Below the pieces are notes generated by a model that did not search any database, was not told the origin of the DNA, and was given only the letters and a program-made list of their open reading frames with translations. Positions 9,565 through 18,168 of a stretch of 64,000 nucleotides of DNA are shown piece by piece. Positions within the stretch are counted from its first letter, which is position 1. Every line of letters starts with the position of its first letter. Position numbers and translations under genes: made by a program. This DNA comes from an uncultured Ruminobacter sp. Its GTDB lineage: Bacteria > Pseudomonadota > Gammaproteobacteria > Enterobacterales > Succinivibrionaceae. The DNA lies in assembly GCA_902764345.1 (NCBI GenBank), contig CACWVT010000002.1, forward strand, positions 1 through 64,000, written 5' to 3'.

Positions 9565-10842
9565 ATGATTTCCGGAATCACCGTTCTGAACAGAGCTCCT
9601 GTTCACAAAGTCTCCGCAAATGGGAATCTGCTATCTGCGAACACTGCAGCAATAAGCAACAGCAGGGACAGAATCCCTGACATGGGAAACACTCTGTCAC
9701 TTAAATGGCAGAGGAGCGTTGACAGTGCGAATCCCGATAAACTCCCTCTGCTTCCGTTATGGATAGCCGACATGGACTTCGAGACCGTTCCGACGGTCAA
9801 AGAAGCGCTGCAGCAGAGACTTGCCAACGGAGTATACGGATATTCATACACTCCCGACAGCTACAAAGCTGCGGTATCAGAATGGTTTAAGGACAGATTC
9901 AATTACTCGGTCAGGGCAAATGAGATTATTCCTTTCTCCGGAGTGATTCCGGCAATAATAACGGCAATTCATGCTTTTACAAAGCCGGGAAGCGGAATAA
10001 TACTTCAGACTCCCGTCTACCACCCGTTTTACAAAGCTGTGTCATCTACCGGCAGAAGACTTATCAGAAGTCCTCTTATCCAAGGGAAAAACCGTTTTGA
10101 AATTGATTTTGCCGCCTTTGAAAGAACGATTGAAGCGGAACATCCTGAACTGTTCATTCTCTGCAGCCCCCACAACCCTACGGGACGCGTATTTTCAAAG
10201 GATGAAATAACCGCTCTGACTGACATCTGCCTTAAGCACGGGGTCTTTATTGTTGCCGACGAAATCCATTCTGACATTGTGTTTCCGTCATCAGCATTTA
10301 CTTCCGTGCTTAATCTGGAGAACGACAGACTCAATGACAGACTGATTGTATGCACCTCTCCTTCAAAAACATTTAATCTTGCCGGCATTGCCAACGCCAA
10401 CATATTCATAAAAAACGCCGAAACAAGAACACGCTTTCTGGACACTGCGGAAAGTCTGGGTCTGCATGGACACGGTCCGAATTTCATTCAGAGCATTGCT
10501 ACGGAAACAGCATACAGAACGGGAAGCTACTGGCTGAAGGAAACACTTTCCTATATAAAGGACAATCTCAGTTATGCCTACTACAGACTTGATGAGGAAC
10601 TTCCGGACATCTGGCATTCAGCCGTACCTGAGGGGACATACTTTCTGTGGCTTGATTTCAGAAAATACGGATTCAGCGATGCTGAACTAGAAAAACTTCT
10701 GCTTACTGAATGCAGAATACAGGCAAATCAGGGGTATATTTTCGGAAAAGAAGGAAGCGGATTCGTAAGAATAAATGCTGCCTGTCCAAGGGCTATTCTG
10801 AAGGAAGCAATAGACAGGTTGGTTAGGGCCTTAAAATGCTAG
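9565..10842 (+). CDS. PatB/MalY-family pyridoxal-phosphate C-S lyase
   Basis: A 425-residue fold-type I PLP enzyme of the MalY/PatB group, which cleaves cystathionine or cysteine to give pyruvate, ammonia and a thiol or sulphide. Family motifs are LPLWIADMDFE, NGVYGYSY, CSPHNPTGRVF, VADEIHSDIVF and the PLP-lysine motif SPSKTFNLAG. An AAGGAG ribosome-binding site precedes the ATG at 9565. Family members normally begin close to the LKWQR.D segment, so this protein carries an extra N-terminal stretch of about 40 residues without a clear signal peptide. Its 3' end overlaps that of the convergent arfA-like gene by 12 bp. Confidence 0.92.
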   Translation: MISGITVLNRAPVHKVSANGNLLSANTAAISNSRDRIPDMGNTLSLKWQRSVDSANPDKLPLLPLWIADMDFETVPTVKEALQQRLANGVYGYSYTPDSYKAAVSEWFKDRFNYSVRANEIIPFSGVIPAIITAIHAFTKPGSGIILQTPVYHPFYKAVSSTGRRLIRSPLIQGKNRFEIDFAAFERTIEAEHPELFILCSPHNPTGRVFSKDEITALTDICLKHGVFIVADEIHSDIVFPSSAFTSVLNLENDRLNDRLIVCTSPSKTFNLAGIANANIFIKNAETRTRFLDTAESLGLHGHGPNFIQSIATETAYRTGSYWLKETLSYIKDNLSYAYYRLDEELPDIWHSAVPEGTYFLWLDFRKYGFSDAELEKLLLTECRIQANQGYIFGKEGSGFVRINAACPRAILKEAIDRLVRALKC

Positions 10843-11046
10843 GGACAAAAAAAATCGCCGTGGACTTATGCCGTCACACGGCGAAATTCTGTTCTTGTGC
10901 TTTGCATATCCCGCTTTCATCTTCTTCTTGCGGTCATCGTAGACTCTTGCGTGATTGAATTTAAGATCGTACCTGCATACAAAATTTATCACATTAGGAA
11001 CTGCAGACTCACCTGAGCCACTCTTCCTGCGTTCTTTTCTGCTCAT
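10831..11046 (-). CDS. arfA: ArfA-like alternative ribosome-rescue factor
   Basis: A 71-residue basic protein with a good AGGAG site 8 bases before the ATG. The segment FNHARVYDDRKKKMKAGYAK can be aligned with the ArfA core FR.RV...KKGKGSY.RK, and the protein ends in a hydrophobic tail (RRFFLSLAF). E. coli ArfA recruits RF2 to ribosomes stalled on stop-less mRNA. Its gene holds a hairpin that truncates the mRNA, so the protein is tagged by tmRNA unless trans-translation fails. The same architecture is present here: a terminator hairpin and T8 run lie inside the last codons. The sequence match is moderate; the gene structure is the stronger argument. Confidence 0.72.
   Translation of the reverse strand: MSRKERRKSGSGESAVPNVINFVCRYDLKFNHARVYDDRKKKMKAGYAKHKNRISPCDGISPRRFFLSLAF
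10847..10884 (-). terminator. Intrinsic terminator inside the arfA-like coding sequence
   Basis: On the minus strand an 8-bp stem (10884-10877 with 10862-10855), extendable by a 3-bp inner stem, is followed at once by eight Ts (10854-10847). It lies upstream of the stop codon at 10833-10831, so terminated transcripts lack a stop codon. The three-codon T-rich stretch encodes FFL. Confidence 0.82.
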
Positions 11047-11379
11047 TACATAACTCCTGCTAATGTCAGCTCTTCAAATACAGTTAGTAAAAACGTTTCA
11101 TTATCTGAAAGCAGAATCCGTCTTTATTCGGATTCAGTATTCCTCAGACCTGAATTTATTATAAATGCATAATGAATTATGGCATTTATTTACCTAAATT
11201 TATTGAATGAGAAATATTATACCTTTTTCTGAAAAAATCAAGATTTTTTCAGAAAAAGGAAACATGCCCGGAGTTCCCGGTCACCGCCCTCAACGTAAAC
11301 AAATAACCGGATCGCCCTTTAAAAGCGATCCGGTTTTCATCAAGACTTATTTATAAAGGTGTTCTGCGCATAACGAAAA
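11047..11379. promoter_or_regulatory. aroC-arfA intergenic region with perfect 18-bp inverted repeat
   Basis: The region holds the aroC terminator and probably the arfA promoter. A perfect inverted repeat has arms 11222-11239 and 11242-11259, separated by AA. On the minus strand it abuts a consensus TATAAT (11221-11216). It has no T-tract of terminator type, so it may be an operator or structured element over the promoter. No other gene is visible. Confidence 0.5.
11307..11333 (-). terminator. Terminator downstream of aroC
   Basis: A 9-bp stem CCGGATCGC/GCGATCCGG with a 9-nt loop. On the minus strand it is followed by a T-rich stretch; the + strand also has TTTT, so it may work both ways. 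Confidence 0.75.
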
Positions 11380-12468
11380 TTATGCGATTTTAGGAGTACT
11401 GCATACAACATCAGCGCACTGGGCACGGTTACGCATGAAGTGATCCATCAGCGTAAGTGCCAGCATGGCTTCGGCAATAGGCACTGCTCTTATACCGACG
11501 CACGGGTCATGTCTGCCCTTTGTAACAACATCGGTAACCTCACCCTGCAGATTTATGGTCTTCCCCGGGATGGTAATGCTGGAAGTCGGCTTAAGAGCCA
11601 TCTTCACGATGATGTCCTGACCTGTACTGATACCGCCGAGAATACCGCCTGCATGATTGGTGGTAAAGCCTTCAGGTGTCAGCACGTCCCTGTGATATGA
11701 GCCCTTCTGTCCGGCTACGGCCATGCCGTCACCGATTTCAACCCCCTTAACGGCATTGATACCCATCATTGCGTAGGCAATCTCGGCATCAAGGCGATCA
11801 AATACAGGCTCACCAAGACCTACAGGAACCCCGGTGGCAACAACTTCAACTGAAGCTCCGACAGAATCATGTTCCTTCAGGAGGTTGCACATGAAGTCCC
11901 TTACCTCTTCGACCTTATCGGGATCGCAGAAGAAAAACTCATTGTTCTCTCTTTCATCAACGACGCATTTTTCCGCCTTAACCGGACCTATTGACGTGGT
12001 ATATCCTCTGATTTCCACACCAAGCTTTTCCTTCAGATACTTCTTGGCTATGGCACCAGCCGCCACGCGCATGGCGGTTTCGCGGGCTGATGAACGTCCG
12101 CCGCCCCTGTAATCCCTGATACCGTATTTCTGAAGATAGGTATAATCCGCATGTCCAGGTCTGAACATCTGTGATATTGCGGTATAGTCGGAAGAATGCT
12201 GATCCACGTTATCTATTACCAGACCGATTGGGGTGCCGGTTGTTTTGCCTTCAAAAACACCGGAGATGATTCTTACCTGATCCGGCTCTCTTCTCAAAGT
12301 GGTGAACTTTGAAGTACCAGGACGTCTTCTGTCCAGATCCTTCTGAAGATCCGCCTCGCAGAGCTCCAGCCCCGGAGGGCATCCGTCAACAATTGCAGAC
12401 AGAGCCAAACCGTGACTTTCCCCGCAGGTGGTTACGGTAAACAGTTTACCAAAGGTATTGCCGGCCAT
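11380..12468 (-). CDS. aroC: Chorismate synthase
   Basis: A 362-residue enzyme that makes chorismate from 5-enolpyruvylshikimate 3-phosphate, the last shared step of aromatic amino-acid synthesis; it needs reduced FMN. Signatures are [18 protein letters not shown] at the N-terminus, [29 protein letters not shown] in the middle (the flavin/substrate region, positions about 103-131) and [17 protein letters not shown]. The length is typical. The start codon overlaps the prmB stop (TAATG), giving translational coupling, and a terminator follows. Confidence 0.98.
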   Translation of the reverse strand: MAGNTFGKLFTVTTCGESHGLALSAIVDGCPPGLELCEADLQKDLDRRRPGTSKFTTLRREPDQVRIISGVFEGKTTGTPIGLVIDNVDQHSSDYTAISQMFRPGHADYTYLQKYGIRDYRGGGRSSARETAMRVAAGAIAKKYLKEKLGVEIRGYTTSIGPVKAEKCVVDERENNEFFFCDPDKVEEVRDFMCNLLKEHDSVGASVEVVATGVPVGLGEPVFDRLDAEIAYAMMGINAVKGVEIGDGMAVAGQKGSYHRDVLTPEGFTTNHAGGILGGISTGQDIIVKMALKPTSSITIPGKTINLQGEVTDVVTKGRHDPCVGIRAVPIAEAMLALTLMDHFMRNRAQCADVVCSTPKIA

Positions 12469-13469
12469 TACTTTTCTCTCCTGTACTGCTCAAAATATGG
12501 AGCATATTCAATTAAATCATCATAGGTCATGACAAACACGCCGTCACCACCATTCTTAAATTCAACCCATCTGAATTCCACTTCAGGGAATTCAGCCTCA
12601 AGTGAAAGTCTGCTGTTTCCGACTTCAACAAAAATCAGACCGTCATCCGCGAGATAGTACGGAGCCTCGGCCATAATTACCTTGACAAGATCCAGACCGT
12701 CATTTCCAGCAGCCAGTGCCAACTCCGGTTCAGCATGATATTCTTCAGGCATATCTTCCATGTCGGCAGCATCAACGTACGGAGGATTGCAGACGATAAG
12801 ATCATATTTGTCTTCTTCATTCAGAGCATCAAAAAGATCACTCTTAATAGGAATTACCACGTCTTCAAGACCATAGTTGTAGATGTTCCTTATACATACG
12901 TCAAGAGCATCCTCACTGATGTCAACGGCATCAATCGAAACATCCTCTGCACTGTATTTATTGGCGCATGCAAGCGCAATGCATCCTGACCCGGTGCACA
13001 TATCCAGAATACGTGATGGAGTTTTTCTGAGATAAGGGGCAAAACCGTTATTGATGAGCTCGCCTATAGGTGAACGCGGAATGATAACTCTTTCATCCAC
13101 ATAGAATTCAATACCGCAGAACCAGGCTCTGTTGGTGAGGTAGGCAGTCGGTATTCTGTCCCTGACCCTGATGGTCAGTGCCCTTGCTATGTTTCTCTTT
13201 TCGCGATCGGTAAGCTTCGCATTCATGGTTTCCGGATCCCCAGGAGGATCAAGATTGATGAGGCAGAGAACCAGATAAAGAGCTTCGTCCCAGTAACTGT
13301 CGGTGCCGTGTCCGAGATAAACGTTGTTCTCAATCATGTAACTGGTAACGTAACGGACTACATCATTAATTGTTTCCAGTTCACTTACAATCTCTGCTTC
13401 AACATCTTCCGGAAAATTTTCCTTTCTGAACTTTCTCTTTTCTACTTCGCTGTCAACAATGTCATTCAT
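12468..13469 (-). CDS. prmB: 50S ribosomal protein L3 N5-glutamine methyltransferase
   Basis: A 333-residue HemK-family SAM-dependent methyltransferase that modifies a glutamine of ribosomal protein L3. It has the SAM motif [15 protein letters not shown], the substrate-glutamine motif VCNPPYVD, and the PrmB-type N-terminal segment [20 protein letters not shown]. The ATG at 13469 has an AGGA site 7 bases upstream. The first 25 or so residues are charged and slightly longer than in E. coli PrmB. The prmB-aroC order is the same as in E. coli. Confidence 0.94.
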   Translation of the reverse strand: MNDIVDSEVEKRKFRKENFPEDVEAEIVSELETINDVVRYVTSYMIENNVYLGHGTDSYWDEALYLVLCLINLDPPGDPETMNAKLTDREKRNIARALTIRVRDRIPTAYLTNRAWFCGIEFYVDERVIIPRSPIGELINNGFAPYLRKTPSRILDMCTGSGCIALACANKYSAEDVSIDAVDISEDALDVCIRNIYNYGLEDVVIPIKSDLFDALNEEDKYDLIVCNPPYVDAADMEDMPEEYHAEPELALAAGNDGLDLVKVIMAEAPYYLADDGLIFVEVGNSRLSLEAEFPEVEFRWVEFKNGGDGVFVMTYDDLIEYAPYFEQYRREK

Positions 13470-13682
13470 ACACAATTCCTAAGAAATAACGTTACACGGC
13501 ACGTTACGCAACGGCTCGGGTCAGAGACCGTCACGGTATTAAAAATCTTCCACATTTTAACATCTGAACCCGGTATGAGCAATAAATTGCGGTCGGACGG
13601 CGGTATATTGTACAGTACGAGACAGTGAGAGTCCGTCATCATTATGATTACGGTTGCGAACTTCAAAACAAATCAAAAAGTA

Positions 13683-13708
13683 AAATAGGAACCCGAAGGT
13701 TCCTATTT
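13683..13708 (-). terminator. Terminator downstream of ytfK
   Basis: A perfect 11-bp stem AAATAGGAACC/GGTTCCTATTT with a CGAA loop. On the minus strand it is followed by a T-rich run about three bases on. Confidence 0.8.
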
Positions 13709-13755
13709 ACCGGTTAAAGACATACTCCCCCGCTTCATGCAGAGGCCCGATCTTC

Positions 13756-13953
13756 TCAGGTCTTACTGGTTTCGATGTAGCTGTTGAGTTCCCTTACGGT
13801 ATCACGATGCTTATCATCAGCCCCAACAGGCATCAGAACAGATCCCTTGTCAAATTCGTAAGCGCCACGTCCATGTATATACAGTCTGCCTTTAAAAAAA
13901 GTTCGCACATGCTTAGCAATCATTGCCGGGCTATATTTTTTAAATATTCTCAT
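13756..13953 (-). CDS. ytfK: YtfK-like DUF1107 stress-response protein
   Basis: A 65-residue basic protein matching the DUF1107 family. The segments MRIFKKYSPAMIAKHVRTF, FKGRLYIHGRGAYEFDKG and the spaced C-terminal helix follow E. coli YtfK closely. YtfK in E. coli binds SpoT and tips it toward (p)ppGpp synthesis under phosphate and fatty-acid starvation; transfer of that role to this organism is inference. Only a weak ribosome-binding site (AAGAGA) is visible. It is monocistronic with its own terminator. Confidence 0.88.
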   Translation of the reverse strand: MRIFKKYSPAMIAKHVRTFFKGRLYIHGRGAYEFDKGSVLMPVGADDKHRDTVRELNSYIETSKT

Positions 13954-14787
13954 TGTTATAATCTCTTTTCTGCGGGCTGCGGCATTATGGGTAGTTTTAT
14001 TGTTATTATCAGCCAGAAATTCAGCGGTACCGACAATCCGGTATCCATACCGCCACGTTCAACTTAAGTATATCAACATTGATATGATAAAATTGAGATC
14101 GACATGGAATTTTGATCCCTGTTGTTCTTTGCTCAACGGAATTGTGACATTCGTGTTATAAAACATAAAAAAACGTATAATAATCACACTACTGTAAAGC
14201 GCATCAGAATCTGCGACCATGGCAGACTGCATAAAAAACATCACCTCGAACTGACGGAACAGTCACCGGATAAAGTGAAAAACCGACAGATTAAGAAAAA
14301 AGAACAAAAGGATTTATACCTTACTGAAATGACTGTCAGACCGTCACGGTTTTCACCAGAACATATGCGTCACAACCGATATTCCGTATTCTTTTTATTC
14401 TTGAATATTTAAAAAAACATCAATCTCGTCTTCTTTCAAAAGAACTAATCCGTCATTTCACGGTTCGCATAATTTTGTTCAAAAAACCACCAAACGTTTA
14501 TAAATCAACGCATACGGCAGACTTATCGTTTAAAAAAACAACAACCACTAAAAATATTGACGTATCCGCATGTTAAAACAGTACAGACTACACATTTTTA
14601 GATAAATCTATTCTTAGATAGTGATTGTTGTATGCTATATTTTATTAAAATTTTACTCCCGTACGGGGCGAGATTTTTTTTTTGTCTCTGCGGAGTGAAT
14701 CAGAGTTTTGCAAAAATAATACTACCTGTAAAAATAGTTTTATTTTTTACTCGTAAAAATACAACTCAGAAATAGGGATAATAGCAA
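13954..14787. other. 834-bp gene-poor region upstream of the moxR-bat operon
   Basis: Only short, compositionally unconvincing frames are present. The distal part is AT-rich. A GC-rich hairpin (about 14656-14672) followed by a run of Ts and a second CTCTG/CAGAG hairpin lies 100-130 bp before moxR. This is the likely location of the bat operon promoter and leader. Confidence 0.5.
14656..14683 (+). terminator. Hairpin with long T-tract in the moxR leader (possible attenuator)
   Basis: CTC...GAG outer pairs and a CCC-GTAC-GGG core, followed by an unbroken run of about ten Ts. No gene on the + strand ends just upstream, so it could end a small RNA or attenuate the bat operon. Confidence 0.4.
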
Positions 14788-15747
14788 ATGTCCAATGAAG
14801 CTATATTAAAAGTTCGCGACTATATGAATAAGAATATAGTCGGTCAGCCGGAACTGGTTGACGGTCTTTTAACCGCATTACTGGCGGACGGTCATATTCT
14901 TGTTGAAGGCCCTCCGGGACTTGCAAAAACAAGAGCAATCAAGCTTTTGTCAGAATGTATTGAAGGCAGATTTCACCGTATCCAGTTCACACCTGACCTT
15001 TTGCCAGCGGACTTGACCGGTACCGATATTTACAGACCTCAGGATGGTACATTCGTATTCCAGCCTGGTCCTCTGTTCCATCACTTACTGTTAGCCGACG
15101 AAATCAACCGTGCCCCGGCAAAGGTTCAGTCAGCACTTCTGGAAGCGATGGCGGAAAGACAGATAACCATCGGTCGTAAGACCTATCAGTTACCTGATCT
15201 GTTCCTGGTAATGGCTACACAGAACCCGCTCGAACAGGAAGGTACCTACCCTCTGCCTGAAGCTCAGCTCGACCGTTTCATCATGCATCTGCAGTTAAAC
15301 TACCCTGATCAGGGGACCGAATTACAGATTCTCAGACTGAATCACCTCGAGTCTAAGCATGCAGCAAAGGAACAGCCTCCTGTAATTACCCAGGTAGAAC
15401 TGTTTGAAGCCCGCAAGGATGTATTATCCGTAACAATTCCGGATATTCTTGAAAGCTATATCATCAACCTGACCATGGCTACAAGACGTCCATACAGCTA
15501 CGACTCAACCGATCTTGCCCGTTGGATCAGCTGCGGTGTTTCTCCTCGTGCTACAATGGCGCTCGCTAACTGCTCACGCGTTAAGGCATGGCTTGACGGC
15601 CGTAACTACGTTGCTCCTGAAGATATTCAGTACTGCGTATATCCGGTGTTCAGACACCGTATCTTCCTGTCAATGGAAGCAGAAGCCGACCGAGTTGATG
15701 CAAACCGCGTAATTGAGCTCTTAACCAAGAAGGTTGTTGTAGGTTAA
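14788..15747 (+). CDS. MoxR-family AAA+ ATPase
   Basis: A 319-residue MoxR ATPase, a chaperone-like AAA+ protein that works with von Willebrand A-domain partners. Walker A is GPPGLAKT, Walker B is LLADEINR, and sensor 1 lies in VMATQNPLEQEGTYPLPEAQ. It heads a six-gene unit with DUF58, DUF4381 and Bat proteins. In related systems (Bacteroides and Francisella Bat/MoxR) such operons affect envelope integrity and stress tolerance. The codon pattern resembles that of well-expressed genes. Confidence 0.95.
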   Translation: MSNEAILKVRDYMNKNIVGQPELVDGLLTALLADGHILVEGPPGLAKTRAIKLLSECIEGRFHRIQFTPDLLPADLTGTDIYRPQDGTFVFQPGPLFHHLLLADEINRAPAKVQSALLEAMAERQITIGRKTYQLPDLFLVMATQNPLEQEGTYPLPEAQLDRFIMHLQLNYPDQGTELQILRLNHLESKHAAKEQPPVITQVELFEARKDVLSVTIPDILESYIINLTMATRRPYSYDSTDLARWISCGVSPRATMALANCSRVKAWLDGRNYVAPEDIQYCVYPVFRHRIFLSMEAEADRVDANRVIELLTKKVVVG

Positions 15748-15757
15748 GTCCATTTTT

Positions 15758-15783
15758 TCAGGCTGGGGAAAACCCCAGCCTGA
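15758..15783 (+). other. Intra-operon stem-loop between moxR and the DUF58 gene
   Basis: A perfect 11-bp GC-rich stem (15758-15768 with 15773-15783) with an AAAA loop, but no T-tract after it on the + strand. It resembles an mRNA-stabilising or processing hairpin that would raise moxR over downstream genes. Confidence 0.6.
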
Positions 15784-15838
15784 TTATGGGCTCTGCTGCT
15801 TTAACCTGGACTATAACAACAATAAAAGGATAAACTCA

Positions 15839-16732
15839 ATGCCTAATGGGATTGAACTTACATTCGAAGAACTTATTCAGGTTCCTCCGCTGACACAGCT
15901 CCTGCCTAACACCATGGTGGCAAGTCAGCGTTATGGTATTCTGCGTTCAATGAGTAAAGGACGCGGTATGGAATTTTCAGAAGTTCGTGCCTATCTCCCC
16001 GGCGATGACATTAGAAACATCGACTGGAGAATTACGGCAAGAACGGGACGCCCTTATACAAAAATGTTCCGTGAGGAACGTGACCGTAATGTGTACATCA
16101 TTTTAGACCTCGACCCGGCAATGTACTTCGGTTCTCAGGGACAGCTTAAGGCACGTCTCGGTGCACTTATTGCCGCTTCCTGTGCCTGGCAGGCTCTGGA
16201 AATGAAGGACAAGGTTGCAGGCATGATCATTCTCGGCAACACTCCTATAAGACACCAGCCCGGCGGTATGCGTAAAGACGTTCTGGCATTTATCCAAAAG
16301 ATTTATGACGCTTACCAGTTAGGTTTAAGAAGAAAGAGTTTTGACTTTAATATCGGTGACGGTCTGAAGTTGCTTGTTAATCGTGCAAGACCGGGCAGCG
16401 TGTTCCACATCATCAGCGATTTCTACAGACTCGACGATAACTCAATGCTTTATCTCAGACGTCTGAACAAGTCTCACACCGTGAGAACTTATCAGCTGTA
16501 TGACAAGATTGAAGTAAACATCGAAGGTACCGGTACCATCGGTATCGACACCGGTTCGTCTCAGGGCTTCATCAGTTCTCTTGACAGCAACTTCGTTGAA
16601 AACTATCGCCGTATAGGTTTACACAGAATACATCACATTGATCGTCTTCTTTCCGAAACATCACAGCGCAACATCTGTATCGATGTATCGGAAGCACTGA
16701 TGATGGCCAATAAAAACCAAGACAGGGAATAG
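15839..16732 (+). CDS. DUF58-domain protein of the Bat operon
   Basis: A 297-residue DUF58 protein. The diagnostic segment runs from GRGMEFSEVRAYLPGDDIRN through IDWRITARTGRPY to FREERDRNVYIILDLD, which begins a degenerate vWA-like domain. It lacks the hydrophobic N-terminus of many DUF58 proteins and appears cytoplasmic. DUF58 proteins nearly always sit between MoxR and Bat genes, and they probably link the ATPase to membrane vWA proteins. It is 3 bp upstream of the DUF4381 gene. Confidence 0.92.
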   Translation: MPNGIELTFEELIQVPPLTQLLPNTMVASQRYGILRSMSKGRGMEFSEVRAYLPGDDIRNIDWRITARTGRPYTKMFREERDRNVYIILDLDPAMYFGSQGQLKARLGALIAASCAWQALEMKDKVAGMIILGNTPIRHQPGGMRKDVLAFIQKIYDAYQLGLRRKSFDFNIGDGLKLLVNRARPGSVFHIISDFYRLDDNSMLYLRRLNKSHTVRTYQLYDKIEVNIEGTGTIGIDTGSSQGFISSLDSNFVENYRRIGLHRIHHIDRLLSETSQRNICIDVSEALMMANKNQDRE

Positions 16733-16735
16733 GTC

Positions 16736-17191
16736 ATGGAATTTGATTTTTCTTTACTCAGAGATATCCATGAGGGTGAGCCTCCCGTAGATTTCTCCTA
16801 CGGCTTTCTGTGGTGGCTCGCTCTTATCGTCGTTCTGGCTGCCGCCTACTACTCTATTTACAGACTTTTACCGCTTTTTGCAGCCATAAGACGTTTAAAC
16901 AAAATTGATCTCAATAACGAAGCGTTCATTCCTTTAATCAACTACTGGCTGAAGGAAACGGCTCTTATCATGTATCCGCGTGACGTAGTGGCTCCGCTCT
17001 ACGGCCTTAACTGGCTCCGCTTCCTTGATCAGACCGGTAACACCAATTTCGAAGCATTTACCGATGCTTGGGAAAGAGTAATCTACGACTGGCAGAACAT
17101 TGAAGTTCCAATCAATGAAAAGAAAATGTTAGTTAAAGAATGTAAGAAGTGGATATATTCCAACATAAGGAGAAGAATATGGGGGCGCTAG
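16736..17191 (+). CDS. DUF4381-domain membrane protein of the Bat operon
   Basis: A 151-residue protein with one clear membrane helix (residues about 24-48, FLWWLALIVVLAAAYYSIYR) and a C-terminal cytoplasmic domain rich in Trp and charged residues. This matches DUF4381, found between DUF58 and BatA genes. Its end overlaps the batA start by 13 bp. The role is unknown beyond likely membership of a membrane complex. Confidence 0.85.
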   Translation: MEFDFSLLRDIHEGEPPVDFSYGFLWWLALIVVLAAAYYSIYRLLPLFAAIRRLNKIDLNNEAFIPLINYWLKETALIMYPRDVVAPLYGLNWLRFLDQTGNTNFEAFTDAWERVIYDWQNIEVPINEKKMLVKECKKWIYSNIRRRIWGR

Positions 17192-18168
17192 GAATAGGTT
17201 CTTGGTGGTGGTTATTTCTGATCCTTGCATTTCTGCCAATCTTAATCCGTTTTTTACCTGGCAGAAGCAAGAAGGATGAATTCATATACATCACCTCATT
17301 GCCAAAAATTCTTGACTCCGAACCTAAGAACAGGGTTCACATGATTTTCGGTATTGCCTATGCGGCATGGGTATTTCTGATGATTGCCCTTATGAGACCG
17401 GTCTATTACGACACACCTATCGTAATAGAGCAGCCTCATCGCGACATTATTCTCGCAATTGACCTTTCCGATTCCATGAAATACATGGATATGCTTGATT
17501 CAGAGAACAGACCTGTTCAGCGCATCGACATTGTTAAGGAACAGGTTAGAGAATTCATTCTCTCCCGAATCAAGAGTAATTCAAATGACCGCATCGGGAT
17601 TATCCTTTTCTCTGATCAGGCGCAGGTTCTCTCCCCTCTCACCTTCGACAAGGGGTTACTGCTGAAGCTTGCCGACGAAATTGATCTTAAGCTTTCCACC
17701 GGTCCGCTTACAAACATCACCGGAGCCATCAACATGGCTATCAACAGATTCGAGGAAGCCGGCACCAACAAGAAGATTCTCATTCTCCTCACCGACGGCA
17801 GAAACACCGTTGACGGCGGCATGACCCCAAATTCAGCCGCACACGTTGCCTACAGCAAGGACATGAAGATCTACACCATTGGTTTCGGTTCTGAAACCGC
17901 GGATGATTTTGAGGACGAAGGCGAAGGCATCGACAGAATTGACGAGCCAACCCTCAAGGAAATTGCCAAAATTACCAGGGGCGAATATATGCGTGCCCGC
18001 GACCGTAAGCAGCTCCACAATAGATATCAGGAAATCAACTTTAACGAAGCTTCCGAAGAAACTCCGCGTCAGTATCAGCCGGAAGTGGAACTTTATCACT
18101 GGCCTCTGTTAATATCACTGCTTCTTTCAATCTGCACCGGCATCGTAGTAAGGAGAATAAATGGCTGA
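17179..18168 (+). CDS. batA: BatA-type membrane-anchored vWA protein
   Basis: A 329-residue protein with N-terminal membrane helices (residues about 7-25 and 55-75), a vWA domain and a C-terminal helix (LLISLLLSICTGIVV). The MIDAS metal site is complete: DLSDS, the TGPLTNITGA threonine and LLTDGRN. The start at 17179 has an AAGGAG site 6 bases upstream, inside the end of the preceding gene; an in-frame ATG at 17149 is less likely. vWA domains typically hold other proteins through a divalent metal. It overlaps batB by 8 bp. Confidence 0.94.
   Translation: MGALGIGSWWWLFLILAFLPILIRFLPGRSKKDEFIYITSLPKILDSEPKNRVHMIFGIAYAAWVFLMIALMRPVYYDTPIVIEQPHRDIILAIDLSDSMKYMDMLDSENRPVQRIDIVKEQVREFILSRIKSNSNDRIGIILFSDQAQVLSPLTFDKGLLLKLADEIDLKLSTGPLTNITGAINMAINRFEEAGTNKKILILLTDGRNTVDGGMTPNSAAHVAYSKDMKIYTIGFGSETADDFEDEGEGIDRIDEPTLKEIAKITRGEYMRARDRKQLHNRYQEINFNEASEETPRQYQPEVELYHWPLLISLLLSICTGIVVRRING

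Noticed and set aside
14122..14412. 96-codon plus-strand frame upstream of moxR
   Set aside because: Composition is Lys/His/Arg-rich and unlike a folded protein, with no ribosome-binding site and no family.
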